From Aptenodytes patagonicus (taxonomy: Eukaryota > Chordata > Aves > Sphenisciformes > Spheniscidae), in NCBI RefSeq assembly GCF_965638725.1, contig NW_027472023.1, forward strand, positions 434,001 to 498,000: 64,000 nt of DNA. The letters run 5' to 3'. A program made the position numbers and the translations under genes. The notes beneath the pieces are model-generated. The model had not been told where the DNA came from, did no database searches, and saw nothing but the letters and a program-made list of their open reading frames with translations. Numbering within the stretch: the first letter of the stretch is position 1; every line of letters begins with the position of its first letter. Positions 53,312 through 64,000 of this stretch are shown in pieces.

Positions 53312-54900
53312 CCTATTAAAGCCTGTTGCGTGATCAGTGTGACCCACTTACCCCACACGTAGCATCAGTTGCATGATGTTTAGAGGGGCCCCTCCCTTTG
53401 AACATCCAGCCCAGCACCAGCAGTCGGGGTGCCAGGAGGAGCCGTGCTTCAGTACCAACCACTTCCAAAGCAGCTCGAACCCCTTCATGTGCTGCCAATA
53501 TCTCCTTTTCAGTTGGAGTATAGCGGGCCTCGGATCCTCTGTATCCCTGACTCCAAAACCCCAGGGGTCAACCTCGAGTCTCCCCTGGTGCTTTCTGCCA
53601 GAGTTTCCAGGTAGGGCCATTCTCCCCGGCTGTGGTGTAGAGCACATTGTTTACATCTTGCCCTGCCCGGACTGGCCCAAGGGCTACTGCATGAACTATC
53701 TCCTCTTTAATTTGTTCAAAGGCTTGTCGTTGCTCAGGGCCCCATTTGAAATCGGTCTTCTTTCGGGTCACTTGATAGAGAGGGTTTACAATCAGACTGT
53801 AATTTGGAATATGCATTCTCCAAAAACCCACAATGCCTAAGAAAGCTTGTGTTTCCTTTTTGCTAGTTGGTGGAGACATGGCTGTTCTTTTGTTGATCAC
53901 ATCCGCTGGGATTTGACGACGTCCATCTTGCCATTTTATTCCTAAAAATTGGATCTCCTGTGCAGGTCCCTTGACTTTGCTTTGTTTTATGGCAAAACTG
54001 GCTTTCAGAAAGATTTGGACTTTCTTCCCTTTCTCAAAAACTTCTTCTGCTGTGCTGCCCCATACGATGATGTCATCAATGTGTTGTAGGTGTTCCGGAG
54101 CTTCGCCTTGTTCCAGTGCAGTCTGGATCAGTCCATGGCAAATGGTAGGACTGTGTTTCCACCCCTGGGGCAGTCGATTCCAGGTGTACTGGATACCCCC
54201 CCACACGTGAAAGCAAACTGTGGCCTGCACTCTGCCGCCAAAGGGATTGAGAAAAACACATTAGCGGTATCAATTGTTGCATACCATTTGGCGGCCTTTG
54301 ACTCCAGTTCGTATTGAAGTTCCAGCATGTCTGGCACGGCAGCACTCAGCGGCGGTGTGACTTCGTTCAGGCCTCGATAGTCCACTGTTAGCCTCCACTC
54401 TCTGTTAGATTTTTGCACTGGCCGTATGGCACTGTTGAAGGGTGAATGAGTCTTGCTGATCACTCCTTGACTCTCCGGTTGCCGGATCAGCTTATGGATG
54501 GGAATCAGGGAGTCTCGACTGGTGTGATACTGTTGCCAGTGCACTGGCATGGTAGCAATTGGCACCTGCTGTTCTTTAACCCACAGCAACCCCGCCACAG
54601 ATGAGAGACCGGCCAAGCTAGACAGCTGTTTAGTCTTCTCCACATTCAAGGCAGCTGTTCCAAAAGCCCACCGGTATCCTTCTGGGTCCTTGCAATACCC
54701 TCTCCTGAGGTAGTCTATGCCAAGGATACATGAAGCCTCCGGACCAGCCACAATAGGATGCTTTTGCCACTCATTCCCAGTTAGGCTTACCTCAGCCTCC
54801 CAACACAGACAGTCCTTGGTACCTTCCCATCACTCCAGAAATACGGATGGATTCTGCCCCTTTGTAATCTGATGGTATTAGAGTACGCTGTGCACCGGTG
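53312..54900 (-). pseudogene. ERV-L pol remnant: protease end and reverse transcriptase
   Basis: The minus-strand frames 54128-54751 and 53568-54230 cover RT palm/finger motifs (LTVDYRGLNEVTP, LPQGWKHSPTICHGLIQTAL) and the active-site box, here HIDDIIVWG in place of the usual Tyr/aromatic-x-DD. GWKHSP and QFLGIKWQDGRRQIP are typical of ERV-L. The protease tail is near 54870-54900 (GAQRTLI). A frameshift joins the two frames and stops occur upstream, so it is inactive. Confidence 0.75.
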
Positions 54901-56660
54901 CCCACTAGAGCTTTATACTCCCGTGGGGCTGATGTGCCAGGCCATCGAATCCACACAGTCCAGTAAACTCGGTTGTCCCTTTCCTCCGCCTGGCCAAAGG
55001 CAGGGCCCCTCTATTTGCCGTCGGAGTCTTCATTACTTGGTTGTTGTGACTGCAAAACAGAAGTCCCTTCATCAGGGTCAAAAGTATGATCAGCCCTTCT
55101 ACCCTGCCCAACAGACACTGGAGCAGTAGTTTTCCTGGATGGATGCTTTCTGGCTGTTGTTTTTCCTTGCAGGTCTTGTACCCGAGCTTCTAGTCCCCAG
55201 GTAGGTTCACCATCCCACTTCCTCATGTCCTCCCCCTGGTCACGCAGGAAGAACCACAGGGTTGCACGTGGTGTGTGCCACCGGTACCCTTTCCCTTGAA
55301 CAGAAAAAGGCTGCTGAGACCTTGGTTGGAGTGCGTGAGGAAGACCTATCCTTCTCGGCTTGCTTGGACAGTTTTGGGGTCAGTTCCTTCGCAGCCGAGA
55401 CGCAGGCCCGCATGGAGGAAGCGAGATTATCTTTGTATTCTCGGAGTTGTCTGGCCAGTCCATCTATAGTTGGTACCTCCGTGACTGTCCAGCTCATTAT
55501 CGACAGGGTGTGGGCATATGACGTCGGTGCATTTCGTACAACCTTTCGCCACATGGACCACGTGCACCGGATTTCATCCGGGTCTTTGGACACCTGGCCG
55601 TCATCCAGGTTGTTACAGATCACCTCCACCACGGCTAATTCCCTCAGATACGGGATACCTCCCTCAAAGGTGGTGCATTTGCTTTGGGAATTTGCAAGTT
55701 CTTCCTTGAAGGGATACCTGTCCTTCACACTTGACAGGAGTCGCTGCCAAAGACTGAGGACTCCTGCCTTTTTTCCAATCCCTTTGCCAATGGCCTTATC
55801 CTTAGCCAAGGATCCCAGCTGCCGGGCTTCTTTACCTTCTAATTCCTGACTACTGGCCCCAATATCTCAGCATCGGAGTAACCAGCTGAGAATTAGCTCA
55901 CCCGGTTGACGGCTAAAATCTTTTCGCATACCTCGCAGCTCACTTAGGCATAGGGATGGGGTGGTTTCGGTCTCATTTATGCTTTCAGTCTCTTCCTCCT
56001 CCTGCTCTTGTGACTGCGCTGCTGCAGAACAGGCTGCCTCTTCCGATTCTTTCTCCTGCTCCCTCTTAGGAGAAGCTTCTTCATCCCTTACTAAACGAGT
56101 TGACTTCCGCTTCCGTTGGTTCTTTTTAGTTCTAGGGGCGACTGATACAGTGTCTGCTTTAGCCATAGCGTCTGTTGGTATGTTTTCCCTCTCTTCTCCC
56201 TGAGGGTGCTGCATAACATCGAGCAGTGTTTGGCAGAAGCTGGCCAGGGCCCAGCACGGGGTGGGAAGTTGTGCCTCTTTGGAATAGCCACGGCATTTTT
56301 CTTTTTTTCCCCCAAATGTTCTATCACTGCATCAAGACCCTGCAGTTGTTTGGGAGTCAAGCTCCACACCATTGGAGGTGAGAAGTTCTCTAGATACCTG
56401 CCCATATTCTCCCACATGCCTTGCCACCCATGACCATCCTGTTGCGGAGCCTGGGTCATATTCCTAAATTGCTTGTTAACCTTAGACAAAACCAAAGCAA
56501 TATTCCTAAGAAATACCAATAGAAGTATTTTAACTACCCAAGGATGTTCAAGATACTGAAAAGTTATTGTAACGAGGGAGAAAACGTCACAGAAGAAGGT
56601 AGTGAAGGTGCCATTCTGTATCTCCTCCACCAAAAAACCTCTCAGAGGAAGAAGTATAAC
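54901..56660 (-). pseudogene. ERV-L gag remnant
   Basis: Minus-strand frames: 56091-56633 (N-terminal region), 55867-56214 (a Glu/Ser-rich linker, QEQEEEETESINETET) and 55240-55809 (capsid-like, YPFKEELANSQSKCTTFEGG). Order and position between the primer-binding site and pol mark it as gag. No CCHC zinc knuckle was recognised. Broken by frameshifts. Confidence 0.65.
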
Positions 56661-56935
56661 TGTTAATTGTCTCCATGAGAGATACTAGATTAAGCTCAAG
56701 GTCATTGTTTTAATAACAAATCTCCCAGGCAAAACATCACTAATCGCTACAGAGCACAGCAAACTGCAAAAGCCAACACCAGTCTTCAACATGTACAGCA
56801 AAAAACCCAGCATGGCGCAGATCAGATAAACTAGTATCGAGAACAGATGCATCAAGACCGTGACCCGCAACTGTTAGCAGATATAAATCCCTTCTAATGC
56901 GCTCTGGTCATTCCGTTATTATCGCAAAGCCTTTG

Positions 56936-56957
56936 AGCCCCACGTCGGGTGCCAAAA
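56936..56957 (-). other. Retroviral primer-binding site
   Basis: The minus strand reads TTTTTGGCACCCGACGTGGG just inside the LTR; TGGCACCCGACGTGGGGC is tRNA-primer-like. It fixes the orientation of the provirus (minus) and of this LTR family. Confidence 0.65.
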
Positions 56958-56963
56958 AGGACG

Positions 56964-57569
56964 GTCGTGGTTTAACCCCAGCCAGCAACTAAGCACCACA
57001 CCGCCGCTCGCTCACTCCCCCCGCAGCGGGATGGGGGAAGAGAATTGGAAGGGCAAGAGTGAGAAAACTCAGGGGTTGAGACAAAAACAGTTTAATAATT
57101 GAAATATAGCAGTAGTAATAATACTAATACTACTATAGTAATGGAAAAGAAGATAACAAAGAGCGAGAAATAAAACCCTAGAAAGACAAGTGATGCAAGT
57201 GAAAACAATTGCTCACCACCAACCGACTGATGCCCAGCCAGTCCCCGAGCAGCGGCCTCCCGCCGCGCCAACCTCCCCCCCGCCTAGGTTTATGGCTCAG
57301 CATGACGTCATATGGTAGGGGATAGCCCTTTGGTCAGTTGGGGTCAGCTGTCCCGGCTGTGCCCCCTCCCATCTTCTTGTGCACCCCCAGCCTGTTCGCT
57401 GGTGGGCTGGTGTGAGAAGCAGAAAAGGCCTCGATGCTGCGTAAGCACTGCTCAGCAATAACGAAAACATCCCTGTGTTACCAACACTCTTTCCAGCACT
57501 AATCCAAAACACAGCCCCATAGGAGGTACCGTGAAGAAATTTAACTCTATCCCAGCCAAAACCAGCACA
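56964..57569 (-). mobile_element. 5' LTR of the ERV-L provirus
   Basis: An older, diverged member of the TGTCGTGG/CCAGGACA family (ends GGTCGTGG and CCAGCACA), followed on the minus strand by the primer-binding site and gag. Its outer edge abuts integrase-coding DNA of the Maverick-like relic. The matching 3' LTR is not present, so no target duplication can be read. Confidence 0.8.
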
Positions 57570-59290
57570 GAGTTGTAACCAGAGCTTCCCCAGAGCTGTC
57601 AGAGCCAGGCCTGTGGACGTGAACACTTCAGACTCGTCAAGAGTTTGGAAAACCGGAGATAGGGGTGTGTTTGAAACTACAGGATCTGCGCCTCTGCTCC
57701 AAAAGGGAGACCACGTCAGGGTGTCTAAAAAAACCCAAGAGATTTGAGAAAGGTTATGAACAGACGTTCACAGGTGACATTTTCATCATAGCGGAAAGTG
57801 TGAGAAGGGGACAGATGCCTGTGTACCGCTTAAGAGACTATGGTTGGGAAGCAAGTGGGGGGAAGTTTTACCCCAAAGATCTTCAAAAAGTGCATCCTGA
57901 CAAGGACAAGACCTGCAAAATTGAGAAGATCATCCAGCAAAAGGGAAAGGAGGAAAGAAACAGCTGCTGGTGAAGTGGCGTGGCTGGCCCCAGAAATTTA
58001 GGGTAGGAGCTTCCCAGGTGCAGGACATCTCCTGACTGGCAGTGGAGTGGGGGAAGAAGAAGGATGGCAGACAGGGGTTTCTACATTGCGCTCCCCAGCA
58101 ATGCCAGCGGTGCCAGACTCTGCCCACAAAACACCAGCTCGCACATTCCCATACAGCTGGTGAGGCCCCTGGAACTCTGCGGGAAGTGGACAGTGGGGCT
58201 GGTGCAAACACCGTACCCACAGAGCTGGCATAGCATCAAGCAGGACACCATCTTTGAAATAGCGCTGCAGGGCGAGACAGGGCAGTAGCCTTTGCAGAAA
58301 GGCTATTATCCATCCCTCTCCATGTTGATGGGAGGTATGATCCATCTCATTAACCCCCACCACAAAGCTCCAGCTGTCAACTCTCCAGCAGTGAGCCTGG
58401 CCTATGACCCCGTCGTAAGGAAAACAAAGCTCAAAACGGATCAAAAGCCTTACACTTTTTCTACAACTGGGGATCTGGCACATATCTTGGGGTCTTCTCC
58501 GGGTGTTGCTGCTAAGAAATTTCTCTTTGTGGCAGCCATCACTGGAGGGTTTAAACTCACCCTATCGCCACATGGATCTTGTAGAGCACCAGCTTATCGG
58601 GGGCTCTGCGGTTCTGTATTGCACTGGGTTTTGACGGGCGGGAATAACGGCGCGATCATGGCAGCGACATAGGATAAGCCGCACTACCGTGCCAGTAAAC
58701 TGCCAGCACGTTGGCAAAATCAGCATTGAAATAAAGACTGGCCAGAACACGCATGCCTTATTTTGCTTTGGGAAGGTGACTGTGGGGCTGCATCTCTGCG
58801 CCTCGGTATTTTTTCATAGCTGGGAATGGGGAAGATTGCATAGATCCGAACAACACCCTTCTGTACCTCTGCTGCAAGACTGTAAAAGCTGACAGTCAAA
58901 CCTCAGAGCTGGTGAGGCCGTGGGTCTTGTGAATTACCCACTGGCCTCTATTCTCAGCCAGCTGGATGTTATGCTGGGGGACCGACTGAGAAGCCAGAGC
59001 AGAAACTGCTACCCCTCGTGCAACTTCCTTGAGCCGCCTCTCAATCACAGCCCTTGCACGCTGTCCGCGCACTTCTCCACGGGGCTGCTCCACAAAGACC
59101 CAGCCAGGCAGCAGGAACATTCGAGGGTTGAGGCAACGCTCAGCACTGATGGCCCAGAGCAGGAGGACTGAACTATTGGGACCCCTCCGCAGCCATCTGT
59201 TCTCTCAAGACAAGATTTCGTTGAACGGTGTGGATGTAAAAAAATTAGGCTGACACGCAGCAAAGACAGCTTTTGTTTGATGAGCTCCCC
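57570..59290 (+). pseudogene. Maverick/Polinton (adintovirus-like) relic: integrase C-terminus and downstream ORFs
   Basis: 57570-57990 encodes the integrase C-terminal part: RPVDVNTSDSSRVWKTGDRG, then FEKGYEQTFTGDIF, YRLRDYGWEASGGKFYPKDL, and a chromodomain-like end (KIEKII … VKWRGWPQKF) after a frameshift. Next, an ATG at 58064 starts MADRGFYIALPSNASG … PLELCGKWTVGLVQTPYP, resembling the structural ORF that follows integrase in Maverick/adintovirus genomes. Further decayed frames run to ~59250 (GKISIEIKTGQNTHALFCFG, LLGPLRSHLFSQDKISLNG). Its first ~140 bases match the minus-strand fragment at 5613-5750. No DNA polymerase B or terminal inverted repeat is visible. The assignment rests on motif style and gene order and needs a search. 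Heavily broken. Confidence 0.65.
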
Positions 59291-59669
59291 CGCAGCTCAT
59301 CAGAATTTATTCATTTATTCATAAACTGAATAATGCGATTGCTATTCCATCGCTGGGATAAGGCCATTCCCCATTATTGTAATTACCAGACATAACCCCG
59401 TCTTTGTTCCTTTTTTTTTAAACTCTGCTCTTCCCAGTTGCTCATGACATCTTATCTTTTTTCATTTCCAAACCCATTTGTTTCAACCCATTTTATTTCT
59501 CGTCCTCTCTTCTTCTTCGTTCCATCCTCTCACGTACCAGTTTCGCTACAAGATCAACTGAACCTATACATACACAACCACCAAAGCTAGTAATCCCGAC
59601 AATCCCCCAACAGAATATACTTTAATGCTGTGTTAAGCAGCACTAAACTACGTCCACTTCTATTTTCTG
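59291..59669. other. Unassigned AT-leaning stretch
   Basis: No gene recognised; ordinary low-complexity words such as 'tttattcatttattcataaa'. It may be the far edge of the Maverick-like relic. Confidence 0.35.
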
Positions 59670-62540
59670 TTACAATTTGACTTTCCCCTTCACTTCCCCC
59701 TGTTGTGAGTTGTTATGACATATGCCCATTCCTCGTTGCGAGTTTTTCAAATTCCTCTTTATGCGTGGGACCAAGGATCCCGGGCAGATAATCTGAGTTC
59801 CCAGTTGCCCATGTTGCAGTTGGGGTAACCTGAAAGAAAACACAAAACCAGCTTCATTCCCTTTGGGTACCGGATGATTTGGAGATCCACTGCTCGGAAA
59901 CGAGATGTTCAGTACAGAGCCCAAATACCAGATTAAGCTCAAGGTCAGTGTTGAGCATCCCCAGCAAGTTTGGGATGCTTGTGGTCAAGCACCTTCCACA
60001 TGGCACTTTGAAGGTGTGTTAGCAATATGCAAGGAAAACTCCCTTTTTGCAGGTGATTAACCTGGACGGTTTGTCCCACAGATAATTGATGATGATCTTT
60101 TTTGCCTGAAGTTGAAGGTACACTGTGGCTGCTATCAAAAGCTTTCCAGATCGGACTGCCAGTCATGGTCCGTCAATTGTTTAAGGCAGGGACTGCATTG
60201 GTAGAGTGATGTGGCCGCCCGTGAAATGAGGGCATGGGTAGCCCATACCTAGAACGCTAATAATCCCTACCCCGGTTAAAATATACTCCCATTTACTTGG
60301 AGGTTGGGGTAGGGGTCCTTTGAAATCTATTTGCCATCTCTCAGGTCGGCCCACTGTTGCCCAGCTAAAAATTTGGCTCAGGCCGATGTACAAAAGGGCA
60401 GCTAGCGACAAAATCTTGGCATTGTGCTTTAGAAATCGGCCACCCTCGGGGGCCCACTTGTCGAGATAGATCCAGGCCACCCATAAGTCCTAAGCTGTCA
60501 CGTAACCAGCCCAGCATCATGCGATCAGAGGTGGAGGGAGTATATATGTTACGGGGAAGATCAGTAGCATTGCTCTTTCTAGGTTCTTAAGCAAAGCAAT
60601 GTGCTTCATGGTTCCACCTGGCTCCTAGATCTGTGCCCTTCGTATGTGTGGATACGTGCCCTATTCGAAGAAGATTCCCATCATTCTTCTTTGCTCGAGC
60701 TATTAAATATAGCTTTTCCCCTAGTTCTTTTCCCCGGACTTCACTTTCTTCAGTTTTCCATCCTTCAGCTTTCCAGTATGGGAGCCACTGAGTGGCCCCA
60801 GCCCGTACCGCACAGGAATCGGTATATATTGTGCCGGCACCCCGTCCAGCAGCTAGCACTGCCACCTGGAGCTCAGCCAATTGAGCTGATCCCTCTATCT
60901 CCTGTGTTTTGGATGTCCCGTCTGAGGGCTGCAGGGGGGCAGCCCTTCCCTCCCACTTCCCTGTGAGCTGGTCCATCTGTAAGCCATCACTAGACCACAC
61001 CTCGATATCCTCTTGTAAATCGGATGGGGGTGGTGCATGTTGAATGGGTGGGGGCAGCGTACCAAGGGGTGACAAGGCACCCCTTTGCCATTGGATACTG
61101 TACTCTGTCAGGCTCCCTGTAAGCCCTGTTCCCCTCACGACCCAGTCGCGACGTGCTGTGTACGTTGTCATTTCCTGAATTGTACTGGCGTGTGCCATTC
61201 CCTGAGGAACGGGAGCAGACTCTCTGATTCTTTTGAGGATAGGGAACGGGGTCTGAATTTCTAAGGCTGTGTCTGATGTGATGGGTTCAGTATCTAGTAG
61301 GGCTGGGTAAGTAGCCAGTAGTGATTTTTTTTCCCAGAGTGAATAGCGTGACTGGGAACCTTGCTACCCCTTTGATCCAAACCCTATGGGAGTTAATTGG
61401 GCCTTATTGGGCCCAACTCATTGCCACCATCTCCACTGATACCGTCTTTCTGCGAGTCCTATATGTAGGCTAAAGGGGGCCCCTGGTACTGCGGGGCCCA
61501 TAGCCTGATACTCTAAAACATTGTGTCTTCACAAACAAAGCGCTTCTTTATGAGTAATTGTCCATTCCCAGGTAGCGTGCTTCTTCAACAGATCGTATGA
61601 GGGTTGGGCAGTTATAGTAAGCCCTGGAATATGGTCTCGCCAGAATCCTGCATTCCTTGTCGGAGCTCCTTCTTATTGGAGGGTGAGTTTAGCTGGGATA
61701 TTTGCTGCAGGGTATCAGGGGGAGTACATCGCCTGCCATCTTGCCAGGTTATATGTCAAAAGGGAACCAGCTGGCTAGGTCCCTGTCATTTAGCTTCAGG
61801 GATGGTAATCCCCTTACCTTCCAGATGGGCTAGGAGGTGACCACGCATTCTTCGGCCCTCACTGGAGGAATCCCCTCCAATTAAAATGCCCCGTGCTAAT
61901 AAAAGCCTGATGTGACAATGTAGGGCTATGTTTGCATCCTTGGGGTAATGGGGTGGAAGTATGCTTTATCCCATGCCCAGTAAAAGCCAAGCTCTCTTGA
62001 TCCTCAGGTTGTAATGGGACCATGAAAAATGTATCTTTTACATCCACGGCAGCCACCCAAGGGTGGGCTGCTTGCTCTATCATGAAAAGAAGACCCGTGA
62101 TAGATGGGACGGCAGCAGGTAAGGGTCCAGTATTTTCATTCAGTTTGCCATAATGTACCATCAAACGCCCGGTACTGTTAGGCTTACAGAGAGGCCACAC
62201 AGGGCAGTTACACGGAGAGTGAGTTTTCTGAATAACACCCCATTGTCATAAATCGTGAGTAAGAGTAGTTATGCCTAGTGTGGCTTCAGGGCTAATATCA
62301 TATTGTCATACATGAGTCAAGGCATTTTTGGGTAATTTAGGTGTGGCCTGTAGTAGAAAAGTAGTGGATCCCTTGGCTGGTGTTTCATCTATAGAGACTA
62401 CGGAGTTCTGGGTCTGATGGTTTGGCCGCCAAGTGCCCGATGGAGTACTAACGGTCTGGGGTCTTAAAAGATCCATACCCACTATATTGTAGGACCGTAT
62501 TGCCGCTATGGGTCTCGGTGTAATACACAAGGACAAGGAG
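59670..62540 (-). pseudogene. Second ERV pol remnant (RT, RNase H, integrase)
   Basis: Minus-strand order, 5' to 3': 62306-62536, RT at 61859-62200 (PLPAAVPSITGLLFMIEQAA, LPQGCKHSPTLSH), RNase H at 60587-61198 (AELQVAVLAAGRGAGTIYTD, GHVSTHTKG), integrase core at 60181-60480 (RWQIDFKGPLPQPPSKWEYI) and integrase C-terminus at 59945-60166. The frames are separated by stops, and the RT active-site region is missing. This pol differs from the ERV-L pol at 52-55 kb. It could be the pol that once belonged with the env at 49.8-52.2 kb. Confidence 0.65.
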
Positions 62541-62929
62541 GGTTTTTGTCAAATTTCTGTATTACAACTTACTACAAATTTAATTATTATAAATTAATGT
62601 AATTATTATTACCAATTAATTATTAGTATATGAGTGCCTCTCTGTACTATTTGAAGTGCTAGCGGTACAGCACTCACCAAACCGCTCCGAAGAGTGGGGC
62701 CAATCGACCACGCACAAAGTCTCACTTCGAAGGTGAGCCGCGTCACGGAGTCTGCAGTCAGCCAGGCATCCCCGGAGAGGGTCCAGTCTGCCTAGCAGGT
62801 CCCGTGTAGAGGCGTTCTCACGGGGGAGCTCTCGGAGAGAAGATCCGTATTGGGTAGAGAGCGAGTTCTTTTTCTATCTTTAGAGACATAAGGGGGGTGT
62901 AGGGCACCACCACCTGGGGCAGCCAATAG
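62541..62929. other. AT tract and unassigned sequence
   Basis: 62560-62630 is an AT-rich tract of 'attattaccaattaatt' type. 62640-62929 has balanced composition with no gene; retroviral leader or LTR is possible but unsupported. Confidence 0.35.
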
Positions 62930-63592
62930 CTGTTGCTGACTTCTGTTTTTCCAGACGGTTTTCAACGTTTACAGGCAATTTCTACCTTTCCTCGGGATGT
63001 CTCAGGTCCTCAGGTTCCCAGCGGCGCTTCAAGGACGCCAGGTGCGCTTCTCAAGGATGGCCCTCGAGGATGCCCCAGGTTCCCAGGCCAGCATTTCCCA
63101 GGCTGGCAGACACCTTTTCTCTGTCAGTGCATTTCCCTTATGAGCAGGTTGCCTTTACAGCTGCTCCCATCAGGGTCGAGGCACGGCTGAATGGCCTGTT
63201 GTTTCCTGGGTCCTCCTTGCCCTGCTTGAAGACAGGAGTGACATTTGCTTTCCTCCAGTCCTCTGGCAATTCTTCCAATCACCATGACCCATCAAAGATT
63301 AGCAAGGGTGGCCTTGCAGTGCCATCAGCCAGATCCCTCAGCGCTCGCGGGTACGTCCCATCTGTGCCCATGCACTTCTGTATGTCCAGTTTCCTTAAGT
63401 ATTCCCTGACCTGATCCTCTTCCGCCAGGGGTACGTCTGCCTTGCTCCAGCCTTTCCTCCAGCCTTTGTGACCTGGGATTCCTGAAGGCCAGTCAGGCTG
63501 GTAGAGACAGAGGCAAAGGCGGCCTTCAGTGCCTCAGCCTTTCCCACGTCCTGTGTCCCCAGGACCCCCGCCTCGTTCAGCAGCGGGCCCTG
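62930..63592 (-). mobile_element. CR1 LINE fragment (RT finger region)
   Basis: 63190-63592 closely matches 37070-37490 (CR1 RT N-terminal/finger region in antisense: 'gtttcctgggtcctccttgc', 'cctcagcgctcgcgggtacg'). The part from 62930 to 63190 is more diverged. The 3' end is absent, and an LTR interrupts it at 63593 ('cagcagcgggccc'). Confidence 0.75.
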
Positions 63593-64000
63593 TCACGAAA
63601 TGAGTGGTTTAGATTGCTTAAAGAATCACCGTCAAACGTATTAGCAGAAGAGGTTTTAATATGATGTTGTAAAAGCGCAACTTAAGAAAGTTCGATGGCA
63701 AGGTTCACTCTACTAATTACTGCATGGAAGAAACATACAAAGGAAAATTGAGTTACACTCGAGTTAGAATGATTCACAGAGAGCGCGGAGATGCAGAAAG
63801 GTAAGGAGGACCCTCCCGTTGAGCCATGAGGTTCAGAGTGGCCCCCCTTGCTTTCTGAATTCCTCCTTCGAGAGGAGTCTACGTATCAAAGTTACCAAGA
63901 CCAAATCCAAGTTACCATACTACAAGGTTATGCGCAGTATCGGTCGCTTACCGAAGATCTGTTGTTGGTAAAAGGTCTCTCTGCCTTGAGGAGCAACCTT
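63593..64000 (-). mobile_element. ERV LTR running off the window end
   Basis: Begins TGTCACGAAATGAGTGG inside the CR1 and shares 63690-63740 with the LTR fragment at 49583-49800. It has 'agaggttttaatatgatgtt' (antisense poly(A) region) near 63650. The other end is outside the window, so solo versus proviral cannot be told. Confidence 0.65.

Overview
The window is bird genomic DNA. The evidence is several CR1 LINEs with the avian 3' tail (runs of ATTCTATGATTCTATG), repeated avian ERV-L-type LTRs with TGTCGTGG/CCAGGACA ends, very GC-rich minisatellite-laden introns, and conserved vertebrate exons split by short introns. Recognisable fragments are DCTN2 exon 1 (three copies), KIF5A exon 1, MFSD5 (C-terminal two thirds) and ESPL1/separase (pieces on both strands). 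In human, MFSD5-ESPL1 and KIF5A-DCTN2 are neighbour pairs on 12q13, so the window probably comes from a gene-dense, repeat-rich avian microchromosome, or from a rearranged (for example sex-linked or unplaced) derivative of one.

Layout. 1-7.1 kb: solo LTR, C-rich minisatellite, DCTN2 exon 1 relic, a 3'-truncated CR1 and a near full-length broken CR1, then a fragment of a Maverick/Polinton-type integrase. 7.5-13.3 kb: second DCTN2 exon 1 relic, a minus-strand multi-exon gene for a coiled-coil protein with a C-terminal membrane anchor, and the last exon of another unidentified minus-strand gene. 13.9-20.2 kb: first copy of a ~6 kb segmental duplication carrying a complete 10-exon SUN-domain gene. 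20.0-21.0 kb: rearranged exons of the coiled-coil gene. 21.0-23.9 kb: 5' part and promoter of ESPL1 (minus). 24-28 kb: G-rich minisatellites, KIF5A exon 1 and MFSD5. 28-34.9 kb: LTRs, a CR1 split by a solo LTR, a second ESPL1 promoter joined to internal ESPL1 exons (plus), an inverted piece of the ESPL1 5' exon, and a ~1.3 kb AT-rich island. 34.9-38.2 kb: CR1s. 38.2-42.4 kb: exons of an unidentified gene, its inverted partner, a VNTR and a third DCTN2 exon 1 relic. 42.4-48.6 kb: second copy of the SUN-gene duplication, followed by the 3' end of the coiled-coil gene. 49.6-64 kb: a nest of broken endogenous retroviruses (minus strand), a Maverick/adintovirus-like relic (plus) and a CR1.

How it fits together. 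The clearest intact genes are the two SUN-domain copies (334 codons each, all splice sites and phases consistent, about 98% or more alike by eye). They are flanked by pieces of a second family encoding a tail-anchored coiled-coil protein, whose topology would suit a nuclear-envelope partner of a SUN protein; that pairing is inference only. ESPL1, KIF5A, DCTN2 and MFSD5 are fragmentary here, with frameshifts, lost splice sites and inverted joins, so the window reads as a graveyard and shuffling zone of 12q13-type genes, with CR1 pieces and GC-rich minisatellites at several junctions. Some joins could also be assembly errors, which sequence alone cannot exclude.
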